Shown piece by piece: positions 8,952 to 16,442 of a stretch of DNA of 64,000 bases. The translations under genes were made by a program, and so were the position numbers. The stretch spans positions 62,001 to 126,000 of the forward strand of contig CAXXWT010000001.1 of the NCBI GenBank assembly GCA_963674685.2, in the 5' to 3' direction. Each line of letters opens with the position of its first letter. Positions within the stretch are counted from its first letter, which is position 1. Origin of the DNA: G963674685 sp963674685. Lineage in GTDB: Bacteria > Lernaellota > Lernaellaia > JACKCT01. The notes beneath the pieces were generated by a model that was not told the origin of the DNA, did not search any database, and worked only from the letters and a program-made list of their open reading frames with translations.

Positions 8952-9749
8952 TAGTGACATCTGTTTTCTGATCGGAGGGTGAAAAATACCCGATACGCAG
9001 AAGGTTTGTCTTTTCGCCGGATCTGCAAGATTCCCAAGGAATAAATATGTTTCATGTTTGTCGTCGCACAAATCCATGATTTTTGTCCTCATTTTTTCAA
9101 ACCAATCTGGATCATTTCTTGTTTTTCGATGCAGGGCGTAAAACTCCCAGTCCAACACGCTCAATTGATGACCATTGCATTGAGGATCATCGCATTCGAA
9201 TTCGAAATAGAATTTGAATTCCGGAACTTCATAGTCACGAAGATCGCGAAATAAATCTTTTTGACTTAATACGATATCACGCTTTTTCAGGGCGTCTTCG
9301 TAATCGGACTGCTTTTTTTTCTTCATATAAAAGTCAATGATGCGTTTCGGTTTGACCATTCCGATTGATGTTCCGTCGGCGCTTTGTCTCTCTTTAAGAG
9401 TTTCCAGGGATCGGAAAATGTTTTGCGGTACTAAAAACAACTCCTTTCGCATTTGCCAATCCCTGTTTTTCCCGGTGCCTACTCTCGATAGAGTTTGAAT
9501 GGAATCGATATCGACCTGACGGCTTTCCGGCCTGTTGTCTTTGGAGTGTCGCCGGACTTTGGCTCTTATCCACTGATATTTTTGAAAACGCTTTTCATCT
9601 TTAAGATATCGAAACGGTATGGGATAAAGTCTGATAAAGTTGCCTGTGTCTTTTTCAATACCACCTGTGCAGACCGTTTCCACATATTTTGTACTGATTT
9701 CAGGATAAGTTTTCCCGTAAATTAAAATCTCTTTGGTTTCCCAATTCAT
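8946..9749 (-). CDS. Conserved hypothetical protein, partner of the convergent DUF488 gene
   Basis: A 267-residue soluble protein without a family name I can assign. Recognisable features are an N-terminal GKTYPEISTKYVETVCTGGI segment, a FIRLYPIPFRYL motif, a basic middle region (KKKKQSDYEDALKKRD) and a CDDPQCNGHQ motif that could bind a metal. A C-terminal segment reads YLFLGNLADPAKRQTF. The start at 9749 is chosen because GGAG lies six bases upstream; the upstream TTG at 9761 has nothing. The stop codon is embedded in TTATAA, which is also the last Leu codon and stop of the DUF488 gene. I have the impression that such proteins recur beside DUF488, but I cannot verify it. The function, possibly in nucleic-acid or stress biology, is unknown. 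Confidence 0.7.
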   Translation of the reverse strand: MNWETKEILIYGKTYPEISTKYVETVCTGGIEKDTGNFIRLYPIPFRYLKDEKRFQKYQWIRAKVRRHSKDNRPESRQVDIDSIQTLSRVGTGKNRDWQMRKELFLVPQNIFRSLETLKERQSADGTSIGMVKPKRIIDFYMKKKKQSDYEDALKKRDIVLSQKDLFRDLRDYEVPEFKFYFEFECDDPQCNGHQLSVLDWEFYALHRKTRNDPDWFEKMRTKIMDLCDDKHETYLFLGNLADPAKRQTFCVSGIFHPPIRKQMSLL

Positions 9750-9792
9750 CAGCGACTCCAATGCGAAGAGCGTTTTATGTATTTTGTTAAGT

Positions 9793-10194
9793 CTATTTGA
9801 AACGGATCACAAATACAAATACTCTGGGCGCGAGCATGTAGCTGTTGAGAGCCTCGTCGAATGGCGTGACGAGATCGCCCAGATATTGCGATGGTCGCAT
9901 GTAATCCAATTGGGGCATATCTTCCGCGCTGCGGCCTTCCGGTCCGTAGAGGTCCATGGTGAAGTCCGGTCTCAGCGACATGCCGAGGCTGAAATTCATG
10001 CCGCTTAACTTCTGCGTGAAAAATGGAGAGTAATATCGCGCAGCGCCATCGTCTTGCCTTGGCGCCCAGAACAGTGGCTCAGAGACATCCGAAAATTCTC
10101 CCGGCGCGTCTTCATTTTTATCCGCCGTCGCCGCCGTTGAAAATAAGGCGAAGAAAAGGAGAATCGAAAGTATTGTCGGCGCTTTCGTCAACAT
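9793..10194 (-). CDS. Small secreted or periplasmic protein, unknown
   Basis: A 133-residue protein with an N-terminal signal peptide (hydrophobic residues about 8-20, likely cleavage after ATA, leaving DKNEDAPGEF). The mature part is short. It has LFWAPRQDDGAARYYSPF, a GMNFSLGMSLRPDFTMDLYG stretch and a C-terminal aromatic strand RVFVFVIRFK, which could be an outer-membrane beta-strand. It begins 15 bases after the membrane fusion protein gene and is therefore the third gene of that operon. No homologue recognised. Confidence 0.55.
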   Translation of the reverse strand: MLTKAPTILSILLFFALFSTAATADKNEDAPGEFSDVSEPLFWAPRQDDGAARYYSPFFTQKLSGMNFSLGMSLRPDFTMDLYGPEGRSAEDMPQLDYMRPSQYLGDLVTPFDEALNSYMLAPRVFVFVIRFK

Positions 10195-10209
10195 GAACTG
10201 CCGCGTAAA

Positions 10210-12501
10210 CTACACATCCTCGCTGGGATATAAAACGAGGGCCAGGAAATAGGTCGCAAGCCCCACGAACTGCGTGAAGGTGAAACCGAAACTCAGGGCG
10301 ATGACCATGGCCAGAATGGAGCCGAGCACGGACGCGGCGGAGTTGATGGCGAACATCCACGGCACGGTTCCGTCCTCGCTGACGGCGCGGACGCCGAAGG
10401 GGAAGGGCATGCCCATGAGTATTCCCAAAGGCGCGAGAATGAGCACCGTAATGCCGCAGCGCACGGCCGTGGACAATCCCAGCGCGGATGAGAAAATCGG
10501 TTCCTGCACCGCGCGAAGAAACAGGGCGTACGCGATCAGGCCGAATATGAGCATCATCAAGGTGCGACGGGGATATTCCTTGCCCAGGCGCCCGGAGATA
10601 GCCGCTCCCAATCCCCCCGTGAATAAAAGCGTCGCCAGAAAGACGGCCAGCGTCAGGGTCGGATGCCCGAGAAAGAGGATGAAGGATTGCATCATGGACA
10701 CTTCGACCGTGAGAAATCCCACGCCGATGAGGGCGAAATACAGCCCGGCGCGCAAGTTGCCCTTAAGCAACAATCGATGCTGCCGGACCAAAACCAGCGG
10801 GCCGATGAGCAGGACAATGACGCATACGGTGACGATGCCGGCCAGGGAGAAAAGGATCAAAGTTCCGAGGTTGCGGATTTTCGAACCCCAGGCCATGGCG
10901 AACGTCTTGGGCAGATCCCCGGTGCGCAGCGTATAGAAGAAAAATGGATGGTCGTCCGTGGGCGGCGACAGGTCGTACGGCGAATCGGCCAGAACCTTGG
11001 ACGTTTCCCCGGTGAGAAGTTTCCGGAAAATATTCTCCGGCCCGCTGAGTTTCGGCGAGTAGAGGATTTTCAAGTTGAGTTGTTCGGTGAGTTTCTTGAG
11101 CCGAACGACGTCCTGAGTCCCGAACTCTCGCGTGGCGATGATGATATTCGCGAAGGCGTCGTTGGCCGCGATAAATATGCATTCCTCCGGATCTTCCACG
11201 CCCCGGTCTTCCAAAACCTTTCGCCCGAGGACCGCCAGGCGCATGGGGTATTCTTCCGGTTCCTGCCAGCGCTTGATGGAAAGAAAACCCTGCGGCGTCA
11301 GGTGATCGAAATATTCGTTAAAAGCCTGTTCGGTGAACAGAAAATTTTCCGTCAGCGAAAAAGCGCCCGCCGCCGTAGCCGCCCACGTGTCGATCAACGT
11401 GAAATTGATGGTGTCGTATTTTTCTTTGGATCGGGCGATGAAGGAGCGCCCTTCGGCCAGTTCCACTTTGACTCCCGGCCATCGGAACAGCCCGCCCGCC
11501 ATATCGTCGAATTTTTTGTCCACCCAGTCGATGACGATGGGATTCATCTCGATGCCGACGACTTCCCGCGCTCCCGCCGCCAGCGCGGTGAGGATGTGCT
11601 CGCCGCCGCCGGAACCCACGATGAGAACCTTGGGCTTGTCGAGATACTCGAAGGGCAGGCGCTGGAGTTTGGCGGATTCAACCTGCGTTGCTTCGATGTC
11701 TCCGTGGAAGGGGGTGATGGGCGCGTGGGCCACGCCGTCGATCTCCATCATGACATCGCCGAGCTTGGGCCGCTCGAACGCAATAACGCGCGAAAAGCTG
11801 TTCCAGGCCACGGCAATGGGATCCGGTTCCTCGTTGCCCTTAGAGTGATGAAATACCAGAAAGCCGGTGAAGTGATCGATCACCAGCAGCAGCGCCAGGC
11901 CGACGATTCCGCCGACGAGCGATAACGTCTTGTCTTTTCCGAAGTAGCCGGGACACGCCACGAGGCCCGCCACGGCGGCGAGAATCGCCACGGCCAGCAA
12001 GGAGGCGGCTCCGCCGAAAACTCCCAGTATCCATATCGTGATGATGCATCCCAGCGCGGCGCCGGTGAGGTCGGCGAAATAGATATTGCCGATATTCTTC
12101 GATCCCCTGGAAAAAACGAGACCCAAAAAGAGCCCCGCGAATCCGAAGGGAACGGCGCAGACCAGAAAAACGATTCCCATCTGAAGAAGTGAAACGAGGT
12201 TCACGTCCAGGCTGCCGAGTTTCATGATGCGAAGCAGCATGACGCATATGACCTGGGATATGACGAAGCCCAGGGCGGACCAGGCCATGTGGACCGGCAA
12301 ATCATCGTCGCGAAGATTGCGTCCGAAAAGATGCAGCGCCAAAGAGCCCACGCCCATGCCGAACAGGCACACGCAGATTGCAAGAAACGCAAAATGATAC
12401 CACATGAGAACGGAGAAAACCCGTGTGAGGATGATTTCCGTCGCCAGGACCGACGCGGCCATTAAAAAGGTCGCCGCGATAACTCTTCGAGGATGTGTCA
12501 A
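10210..12501 (-). CDS. Membrane-embedded spermidine synthase-like methyltransferase-fold fusion
   Basis: A 763-residue protein. Six or seven N-terminal membrane helices (residues 1-215) are followed by a soluble domain (about 230-500) and a second block of about seven helices (550-760). The soluble part carries the AdoMet-fold glycine loop VLIVGSGGGEH near residue 293, the acidic strand end VVGIEMNP, and GRSFIARSKEKYDTI, all typical of the SpeE polyamine-synthase family. Such fusions with MFS-like helices are known by architecture but generally uncharacterised. The TTG start overlaps the stop of the upstream gene (TTGA) and has GAGG six bases ahead, so the non-ATG start is well supported. Product and substrate are unknown; a role in polyamine or lipid-linked chemistry is inference. 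Confidence 0.8.
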   Translation of the reverse strand: MTHPRRVIAATFLMAASVLATEIILTRVFSVLMWYHFAFLAICVCLFGMGVGSLALHLFGRNLRDDDLPVHMAWSALGFVISQVICVMLLRIMKLGSLDVNLVSLLQMGIVFLVCAVPFGFAGLFLGLVFSRGSKNIGNIYFADLTGAALGCIITIWILGVFGGAASLLAVAILAAVAGLVACPGYFGKDKTLSLVGGIVGLALLLVIDHFTGFLVFHHSKGNEEPDPIAVAWNSFSRVIAFERPKLGDVMMEIDGVAHAPITPFHGDIEATQVESAKLQRLPFEYLDKPKVLIVGSGGGEHILTALAAGAREVVGIEMNPIVIDWVDKKFDDMAGGLFRWPGVKVELAEGRSFIARSKEKYDTINFTLIDTWAATAAGAFSLTENFLFTEQAFNEYFDHLTPQGFLSIKRWQEPEEYPMRLAVLGRKVLEDRGVEDPEECIFIAANDAFANIIIATREFGTQDVVRLKKLTEQLNLKILYSPKLSGPENIFRKLLTGETSKVLADSPYDLSPPTDDHPFFFYTLRTGDLPKTFAMAWGSKIRNLGTLILFSLAGIVTVCVIVLLIGPLVLVRQHRLLLKGNLRAGLYFALIGVGFLTVEVSMMQSFILFLGHPTLTLAVFLATLLFTGGLGAAISGRLGKEYPRRTLMMLIFGLIAYALFLRAVQEPIFSSALGLSTAVRCGITVLILAPLGILMGMPFPFGVRAVSEDGTVPWMFAINSAASVLGSILAMVIALSFGFTFTQFVGLATYFLALVLYPSEDV

Positions 12502-13679
12502 GATTTGCCTCTGTCGATGATTCGTTTAACGGAGTTTCTGATCTGGGGATCCGTATTGATGAAGGAACGCGCGAAAAACTGCGTGGACTTTATGGAGCGC
12601 CCGGCGATGAACTGCACGAGCTGGCGGGAACTTTTCCCCCAGTGCAGCTTGTAATCCTGCTCGCCACGCAGAAAGTCGTATTGCACGGCGCCGCCGTCGC
12701 AGGCGTCTTCGATGGAAAATGCCAGCGCCGCATAGCCGAGATTGAAACGCGGAAAGTCGGGGTTGCCGCCCTGCTGATAAAGATAGGCGTTTTCGCCCAC
12801 CTGGTAACCGTATGTGCAAAACTCGGGTTTGCCGTCCAGCTTCAAAAAACCCAGCCGCAACCAGCCGCGGCGCAGTCCTTCGGCGGCCATGGCTTTATGG
12901 AAATTGACCATGGAGTCGCTGGTAAACACGCCTTCCTGGCCTTCGGCCCGCCATCGCTGCCGGTGAAGATCGATAAAAATGTCCATCGCCTCGTCGAGGG
13001 TTGCGGGATCATTGTGAAACTCATGAATCAGTTCGTGATGGACTTGTATCTGCTTGATTTTTTTCCGGGCGTTGTAGCGGCTTTTTTTCGACAGCGTGTA
13101 AAGGTAATCCTGATAACTGCCGGGCAGGGGAGCGTAAGGCGCCTTGTATTGATCGCGGTATCGCTTGTTGCGCCCGCCCATGGCGGCGTATTGCAATCCC
13201 TCGAAGCCCTGGGTTTGCTCGTCCATATCGGTCATGAACAGAATGTCGTAGCCTTTAATCTTCTTTTGCAAGTGCGTGTAAAGTTCGGACCATATCGCGT
13301 CCGCCCCGTCTTTTTTCGCGATAAAACCCAGGAAGTCGGAACAGACCTGCCCCGCGCCCATGGGATGCAGAACCTTGTATTTCAATCCTTTCGTCGGCAC
13401 GATGAATTTTCTTTCGCCCACCATTTCCACCTCGATGTCCCGGGCGGTCATCTTGCGTAAAAACAGCGGGGCAATGCCGATCAGTTCTTTGCGGCGGCGA
13501 TATGTCAGTATTCGCAATTCTCCGAGATGGCTGTAAAAACGCCACCAGGTCCGCATCCAGGAAAAGGAGCAGAAGAGGGGATCGGCGTTCGAATTTTTAT
13601 GAAGCTCAATCCAGTCTTTTTCCAAATCGTCAAAACGATCATCCGTCGTGATGAGATCGAAGCTTCCCTCGTCTTTCAT
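12498..13679 (-). CDS. GNAT-superfamily acyltransferase, CelD/BcsL-like (Acetyltransf_6)
   Basis: A 393-residue cytosolic protein. The N-terminal DDRFDDLEKDWIELHKNSNADPLF segment is followed by the aromatic SFSWMRTWWRFYSHLGELRIL block and LIGIAPLFLRKM, the usual opening of CelD/BcsL-type proteins. The second half contains FIDLHRQRWRAEGQEGVF, YGYQVGENAYLYQQGGNPDF and a terminal FLRGEQDYKLHWG motif, all characteristic of the Acetyltransf_6 double-GNAT fold. These proteins act in exopolysaccharide or surface-polymer pathways in several bacteria, but substrates vary. A strong GGAGG precedes the ATG. It is the first gene of a three-gene operon with the membrane SpeE-like fusion and a secreted protein. 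Confidence 0.82.
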   Translation of the reverse strand: MKDEGSFDLITTDDRFDDLEKDWIELHKNSNADPLFCSFSWMRTWWRFYSHLGELRILTYRRRKELIGIAPLFLRKMTARDIEVEMVGERKFIVPTKGLKYKVLHPMGAGQVCSDFLGFIAKKDGADAIWSELYTHLQKKIKGYDILFMTDMDEQTQGFEGLQYAAMGGRNKRYRDQYKAPYAPLPGSYQDYLYTLSKKSRYNARKKIKQIQVHHELIHEFHNDPATLDEAMDIFIDLHRQRWRAEGQEGVFTSDSMVNFHKAMAAEGLRRGWLRLGFLKLDGKPEFCTYGYQVGENAYLYQQGGNPDFPRFNLGYAALAFSIEDACDGGAVQYDFLRGEQDYKLHWGKSSRQLVQFIAGRSIKSTQFFARSFINTDPQIRNSVKRIIDRGKS

Positions 13680-13882
13680 TAAAGTATTCCTCCGAATAGC
13701 CGCAAGCTCCCCATATTTAGCGAATATTTTTACTTTTCACCAGCCGGTTTACGGACAGCCCCATGTGTTTTTACTTTCAGGACAAATAAAAAGAATTTCT
13801 TTTTTGGTCGCGGCATCCCTTGACTTTCGGCCTGCAAGTCGCAAACAAAGGAAAAGTCGCTTTAGTTAATACGGAGGATTTT

Positions 13883-14356
13883 ATGCATCGTTTCATCCCG
13901 TCGGGCGCGAAAAACGCTCTGAAGAGGATTATCCTGTTTTTGATTTTGTCCGCTTTGACGGCCTTAATCATTGTATCGGTCTTTTCGTGCGACGACACGG
14001 AAGTCGAGGATGTGGACGATTCCGACGATTCCGACGATGACGACGACACGGCTTCACCTGGCGGAAGCGGCGACGAGGTGATTTGCGGCGTAACTTTCAA
14101 TGAGCACATCAAACCCTTCCTGGATAACTACTGCCTGCGATGTCATTCGTCGGAAGTCTATGATTCACAGCGCAACGGCGCTCCGGAAGGAAGCAACTTC
14201 GACACGCAGCAGGATTTTTTGGACGGCGCCGAAGACATCAGGCAGCGCCTTCTCGACACCGGCGGGATGCCTCCGACGCCTCCGGACCCAAGCCACATCG
14301 AGCGTGACGATGTGATTTCCTGGATTGATTGCGCCTTTAACGAACTGGGATTATGA
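13883..14356 (+). CDS. Lipoprotein with Asp linker and single c-type haem motif
   Basis: A 157-residue protein. An N-terminal signal ends with VFSC (Cys36). An Asp-rich linker with DDDDDTASP follows, and then a small domain with one CxxCH haem-binding motif (CLRCH, residues 84-88) near HIKPFLDNYC. The C-terminal GGMPPTPPDPSHIERDDVISWIDCAF stretch resembles the region around the axial Met in cytochrome-c-like domains of planctomycete type. It may be a small periplasmic electron carrier anchored in a membrane. The start at ATG 13883 is supported by GGAGG five bases upstream; longer in-frame extensions lack such support. The stop overlaps the next ATG (ATGA). Confidence 0.75.
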   Translation: MHRFIPSGAKNALKRIILFLILSALTALIIVSVFSCDDTEVEDVDDSDDSDDDDDTASPGGSGDEVICGVTFNEHIKPFLDNYCLRCHSSEVYDSQRNGAPEGSNFDTQQDFLDGAEDIRQRLLDTGGMPPTPPDPSHIERDDVISWIDCAFNELGL

Positions 14357-15039
14357 GCCTGGAACCGACATCGAAGGACAGTATAAAAGCGCCCCTCCTA
14401 TTAAAGGTTTTATCTTCGGCAGCCGCGGTGAGTTGGGCGGCCCTGGCAGCCGTTTTCCTTCTGCAAGGCGATGTTCCGAAGATTATCGGATGGCTCGGCA
14501 AGCTGTGCGCCCCTTTATTTCTCTACGGCAATATTGCCGTCGCCGTCGTCTATATCGCTTTTCGCGCCGTCGATTCCGTTCGCAGAAAATCGTGGCCGGA
14601 TTATTCGGCATGGACCTGGCTTCCGACCCTGGCCGTGTTTGTCATGCTCGTGGCTTTGGGGATAAAAAGTCTGCCGCTTTTCAAAAAGGACTTCGACGAG
14701 ACAAAGGACTTACAGGCTTTGCAAGCGGGTCAAAGCGCCGCGACGGTTCAGCGCCGCTATTTCGTCGAGCATAAGAAATATGCAAATGACCTCCGGAGCC
14801 TGTTGGAGATGGAGCCCCAGATCACGCCCGCCGAAGACATCACATTCAAATTTTATCGGGGCGATGAATCGGGATACTATTTTTCCACGCACGCCAAGGG
14901 CAGTAAGGTGGTCTACCCCTTTTCCAACAAAGGCATGCATCCCTTCGGCGACGTCAAAGTCAAATTCAGCGCAGACCCTTCGAAAAGCGGTTTGCCGCGC
15001 CGCAATAAGGCGGATCAGGAACACGTCGATCACGAATAA
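14353..15039 (+). CDS. Membrane protein with pilin-like C-terminal region, unknown
   Basis: A 228-residue protein with three predicted membrane helices (about 17-40, 45-70 and 88-108), then a soluble C-terminal domain. The soluble part begins AATVQRRYFVEHKKYANDLRSLL, very like the conserved helix of type IV pilin-like and pseudopilin C-terminal domains (substrate-binding scaffold around YxxDLxSL). It overlaps the haem-motif lipoprotein by 4 nt, so the two are probably translated together. I cannot name a family. Confidence 0.5.
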   Translation: MSLEPTSKDSIKAPLLLKVLSSAAAVSWAALAAVFLLQGDVPKIIGWLGKLCAPLFLYGNIAVAVVYIAFRAVDSVRRKSWPDYSAWTWLPTLAVFVMLVALGIKSLPLFKKDFDETKDLQALQAGQSAATVQRRYFVEHKKYANDLRSLLEMEPQITPAEDITFKFYRGDESGYYFSTHAKGSKVVYPFSNKGMHPFGDVKVKFSADPSKSGLPRRNKADQEHVDHE

Positions 15040-15125
15040 TCCCGTAAATTGGGCTTATGAGCCCCTTAAAACGCCTGATAGCCCCTGAAAATAGGCCTCT
15101 GAGCGATTTTTAGCGCTTTTTTTTC

Positions 15126-15156
15126 TTGACCTTTTGCCTTGAGCGTGCTTAATGAT
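15126..15156 (+). promoter_or_regulatory. Possible sigma-70-type promoter of the HU gene
   Basis: TTGACC (15126-15131) is followed by an AT-rich stretch (TTAATGAT at 15149-15156) at roughly -10 spacing. The -10 match is weak. The downstream gene has a very strong Shine-Dalgarno (AAGGAGG), so expression is probably high whatever the exact promoter. Confidence 0.3.
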
Positions 15157-15205
15157 AGCTGGTTATTACGAACCAAAACCCCGTATTCCCATAAGGAGGT
15201 AGTGA

Positions 15206-15511
15206 ATGGCTACTGAGAAAAAACCCATGACGAAAACCCAGATCGTCGCTTACTTCGCCGAAAAGTTTAACATCACCAAGAAAGACGCCGCCGCGTTTCT
15301 CGAAGAGTATGCCAGCCTGGCCACCTCGCAGACCAAAAAGGTCGGCGCCTTCACGATGCCCGGCATCGGCAAACTGACCAAGGCGAACCGCAAAGCGCGC
15401 ATGGGCCGCAACCCGAAGACCGGCGAGCAGATGAAGATCAAAGCCAAGACCGTGGCAAAAATGCGTCTGCTCAAGGCCTGCAAAGACTCCATCGTTCCGC
15501 CCAAAAAATAA
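15206..15511 (+). CDS. HU/IHF-family DNA-binding protein
   Basis: A 101-residue basic protein with the HU fold: KTQIVAYFAEKFNITKKDAAAFLEEYASLA helical N-terminus, then GIGKLTKANRKARMGRNPKTGEQMKI, the beta-arm segment including RMGRNPKTGE, and a Lys-rich C-terminus. It would bend and wrap DNA as a nucleoid protein. An almost perfect Shine-Dalgarno (AAGGAGG, five bases before the ATG) marks a highly expressed gene. It is flanked downstream by a bidirectional terminator and stands alone. Confidence 0.92.
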   Translation: MATEKKPMTKTQIVAYFAEKFNITKKDAAAFLEEYASLATSQTKKVGAFTMPGIGKLTKANRKARMGRNPKTGEQMKIKAKTVAKMRLLKACKDSIVPPKK

Positions 15512-15583
15512 TAACGGACGATCGGGTCATGATTGCCCGATGATGTTATATGTCGGCGTAATCATCAACTTGAATGTCATGAG

Positions 15584-15613
15584 AAAAACCTCGGCTTGGT
15601 CGGGGTTTTTTTT
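15584..15613. terminator. Bidirectional intrinsic terminator between convergent genes
   Basis: A hairpin with stem AACCTCG / CGGGGTT (one G-T pair) and loop GCTTGGT is followed by a T run on the plus strand and preceded by an A run, so it works for both the HU gene and the oppositely oriented 15612-16364 gene. Confidence 0.75.
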
Positions 15614-16364
15614 ATCCGATGAGGTTGATTATACTTTCCGCTTTTTCATTCCGGTTTTCAGGAGCGGCGCCGCGCGTGTAACTTCCCGCAATCTTTTGCA
15701 TTTCACTGTACGTTTGCTCGTTTACGGCGCCGGATGACCTTTGCGTCGCGGCCGTGGAATTTATCGCTTTGGCATCGGATTTATCATCGGCTTCCGATGT
15801 TCCGGCGGATTCACGGATCTCGCGGGATTTTTCCACATGCGCTTCGGCGGATTTTTGCGCGGCCTTGTTGGCGACGGTGTAATCCTGGGATGACGGATCC
15901 GCGGGCGCCAGGGCCGCGGCGCGCACGACGCGCATTTTTTGTATTGTGGCCTCCGGCGTCTGCGCTTCGGATACGTCGATGCTGACTTCGCCGCCCACGG
16001 CGTAACGTTTTCCGTCAGGTCCCGTTTTGAAAGTATACGTCGCCGCCTTTTTGATATAACGGCCTCCGGCGCTGACGTGAGCCGCTTCATGAGCGCGGAC
16101 CTGCTTGTCGGTCTGCTTGAGCTTTTCAACTTCCCTTTGCTCGTCTCGTGATAATTTCTCATTTCCGGCGCTTTTATTTTCACGCGCCTCGGCGCCGCTT
16201 CCGGATTTCGCGCTTTTGTCCCGAGCGCTTTTGACTCCGTTTGACGCGTCAAGGCCGGGAACATTCCGAAGCCCTGTCAAGCTTATTGGGATTTCGCTTA
16301 TCGCCATGTTTGGTTCGCCGAAATTCGGTTTGCTGCCCGCACCCGGTAAATTAGTGAAAAACAT
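15612..16364 (-). CDS. SprA-related putative metalloprotease (CJM1_0395-type)
   Basis: A 250-residue protein. The N-terminal third is Ser/Lys/Glu-rich and disordered-looking. The middle has the diagnostic block KLKQTDKQVRAHEAAHVSAGG followed by Y(F)KTGPDGKRYAVGGEVSID, which is typical of the SprA-related family; HEAAH (HExxH) is the putative zinc motif. Then SEAQTPEATIQKMRVVRAAALAPADPSSQD completes the family signature. The C-terminus is Ala/Ser/Glu-rich. No signal peptide. The start is uncertain: the first ATG has no Shine-Dalgarno, and an ATG at 16307 (MAISEIPIS) is an alternative. Function of the family is not established; a protease role is inferred from the motif. Confidence 0.75.
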   Translation of the reverse strand: MFFTNLPGAGSKPNFGEPNMAISEIPISLTGLRNVPGLDASNGVKSARDKSAKSGSGAEARENKSAGNEKLSRDEQREVEKLKQTDKQVRAHEAAHVSAGGRYIKKAATYTFKTGPDGKRYAVGGEVSIDVSEAQTPEATIQKMRVVRAAALAPADPSSQDYTVANKAAQKSAEAHVEKSREIRESAGTSEADDKSDAKAINSTAATQRSSGAVNEQTYSEMQKIAGSYTRGAAPENRNEKAESIINLIG

Positions 16365-16442
16365 TTGAAATTAATCAACTGTTTTTCTTCACTCATGCTA
16401 TCTCATCGGTAATTACGGTGAAAACTAAAATGAAATGGTTTG

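Noticed and set aside
10663..11925. 420-codon plus-strand frame opposite the SpeE-like fusion
   Set aside because: Antisense shadow of a real membrane protein gene, no family features.
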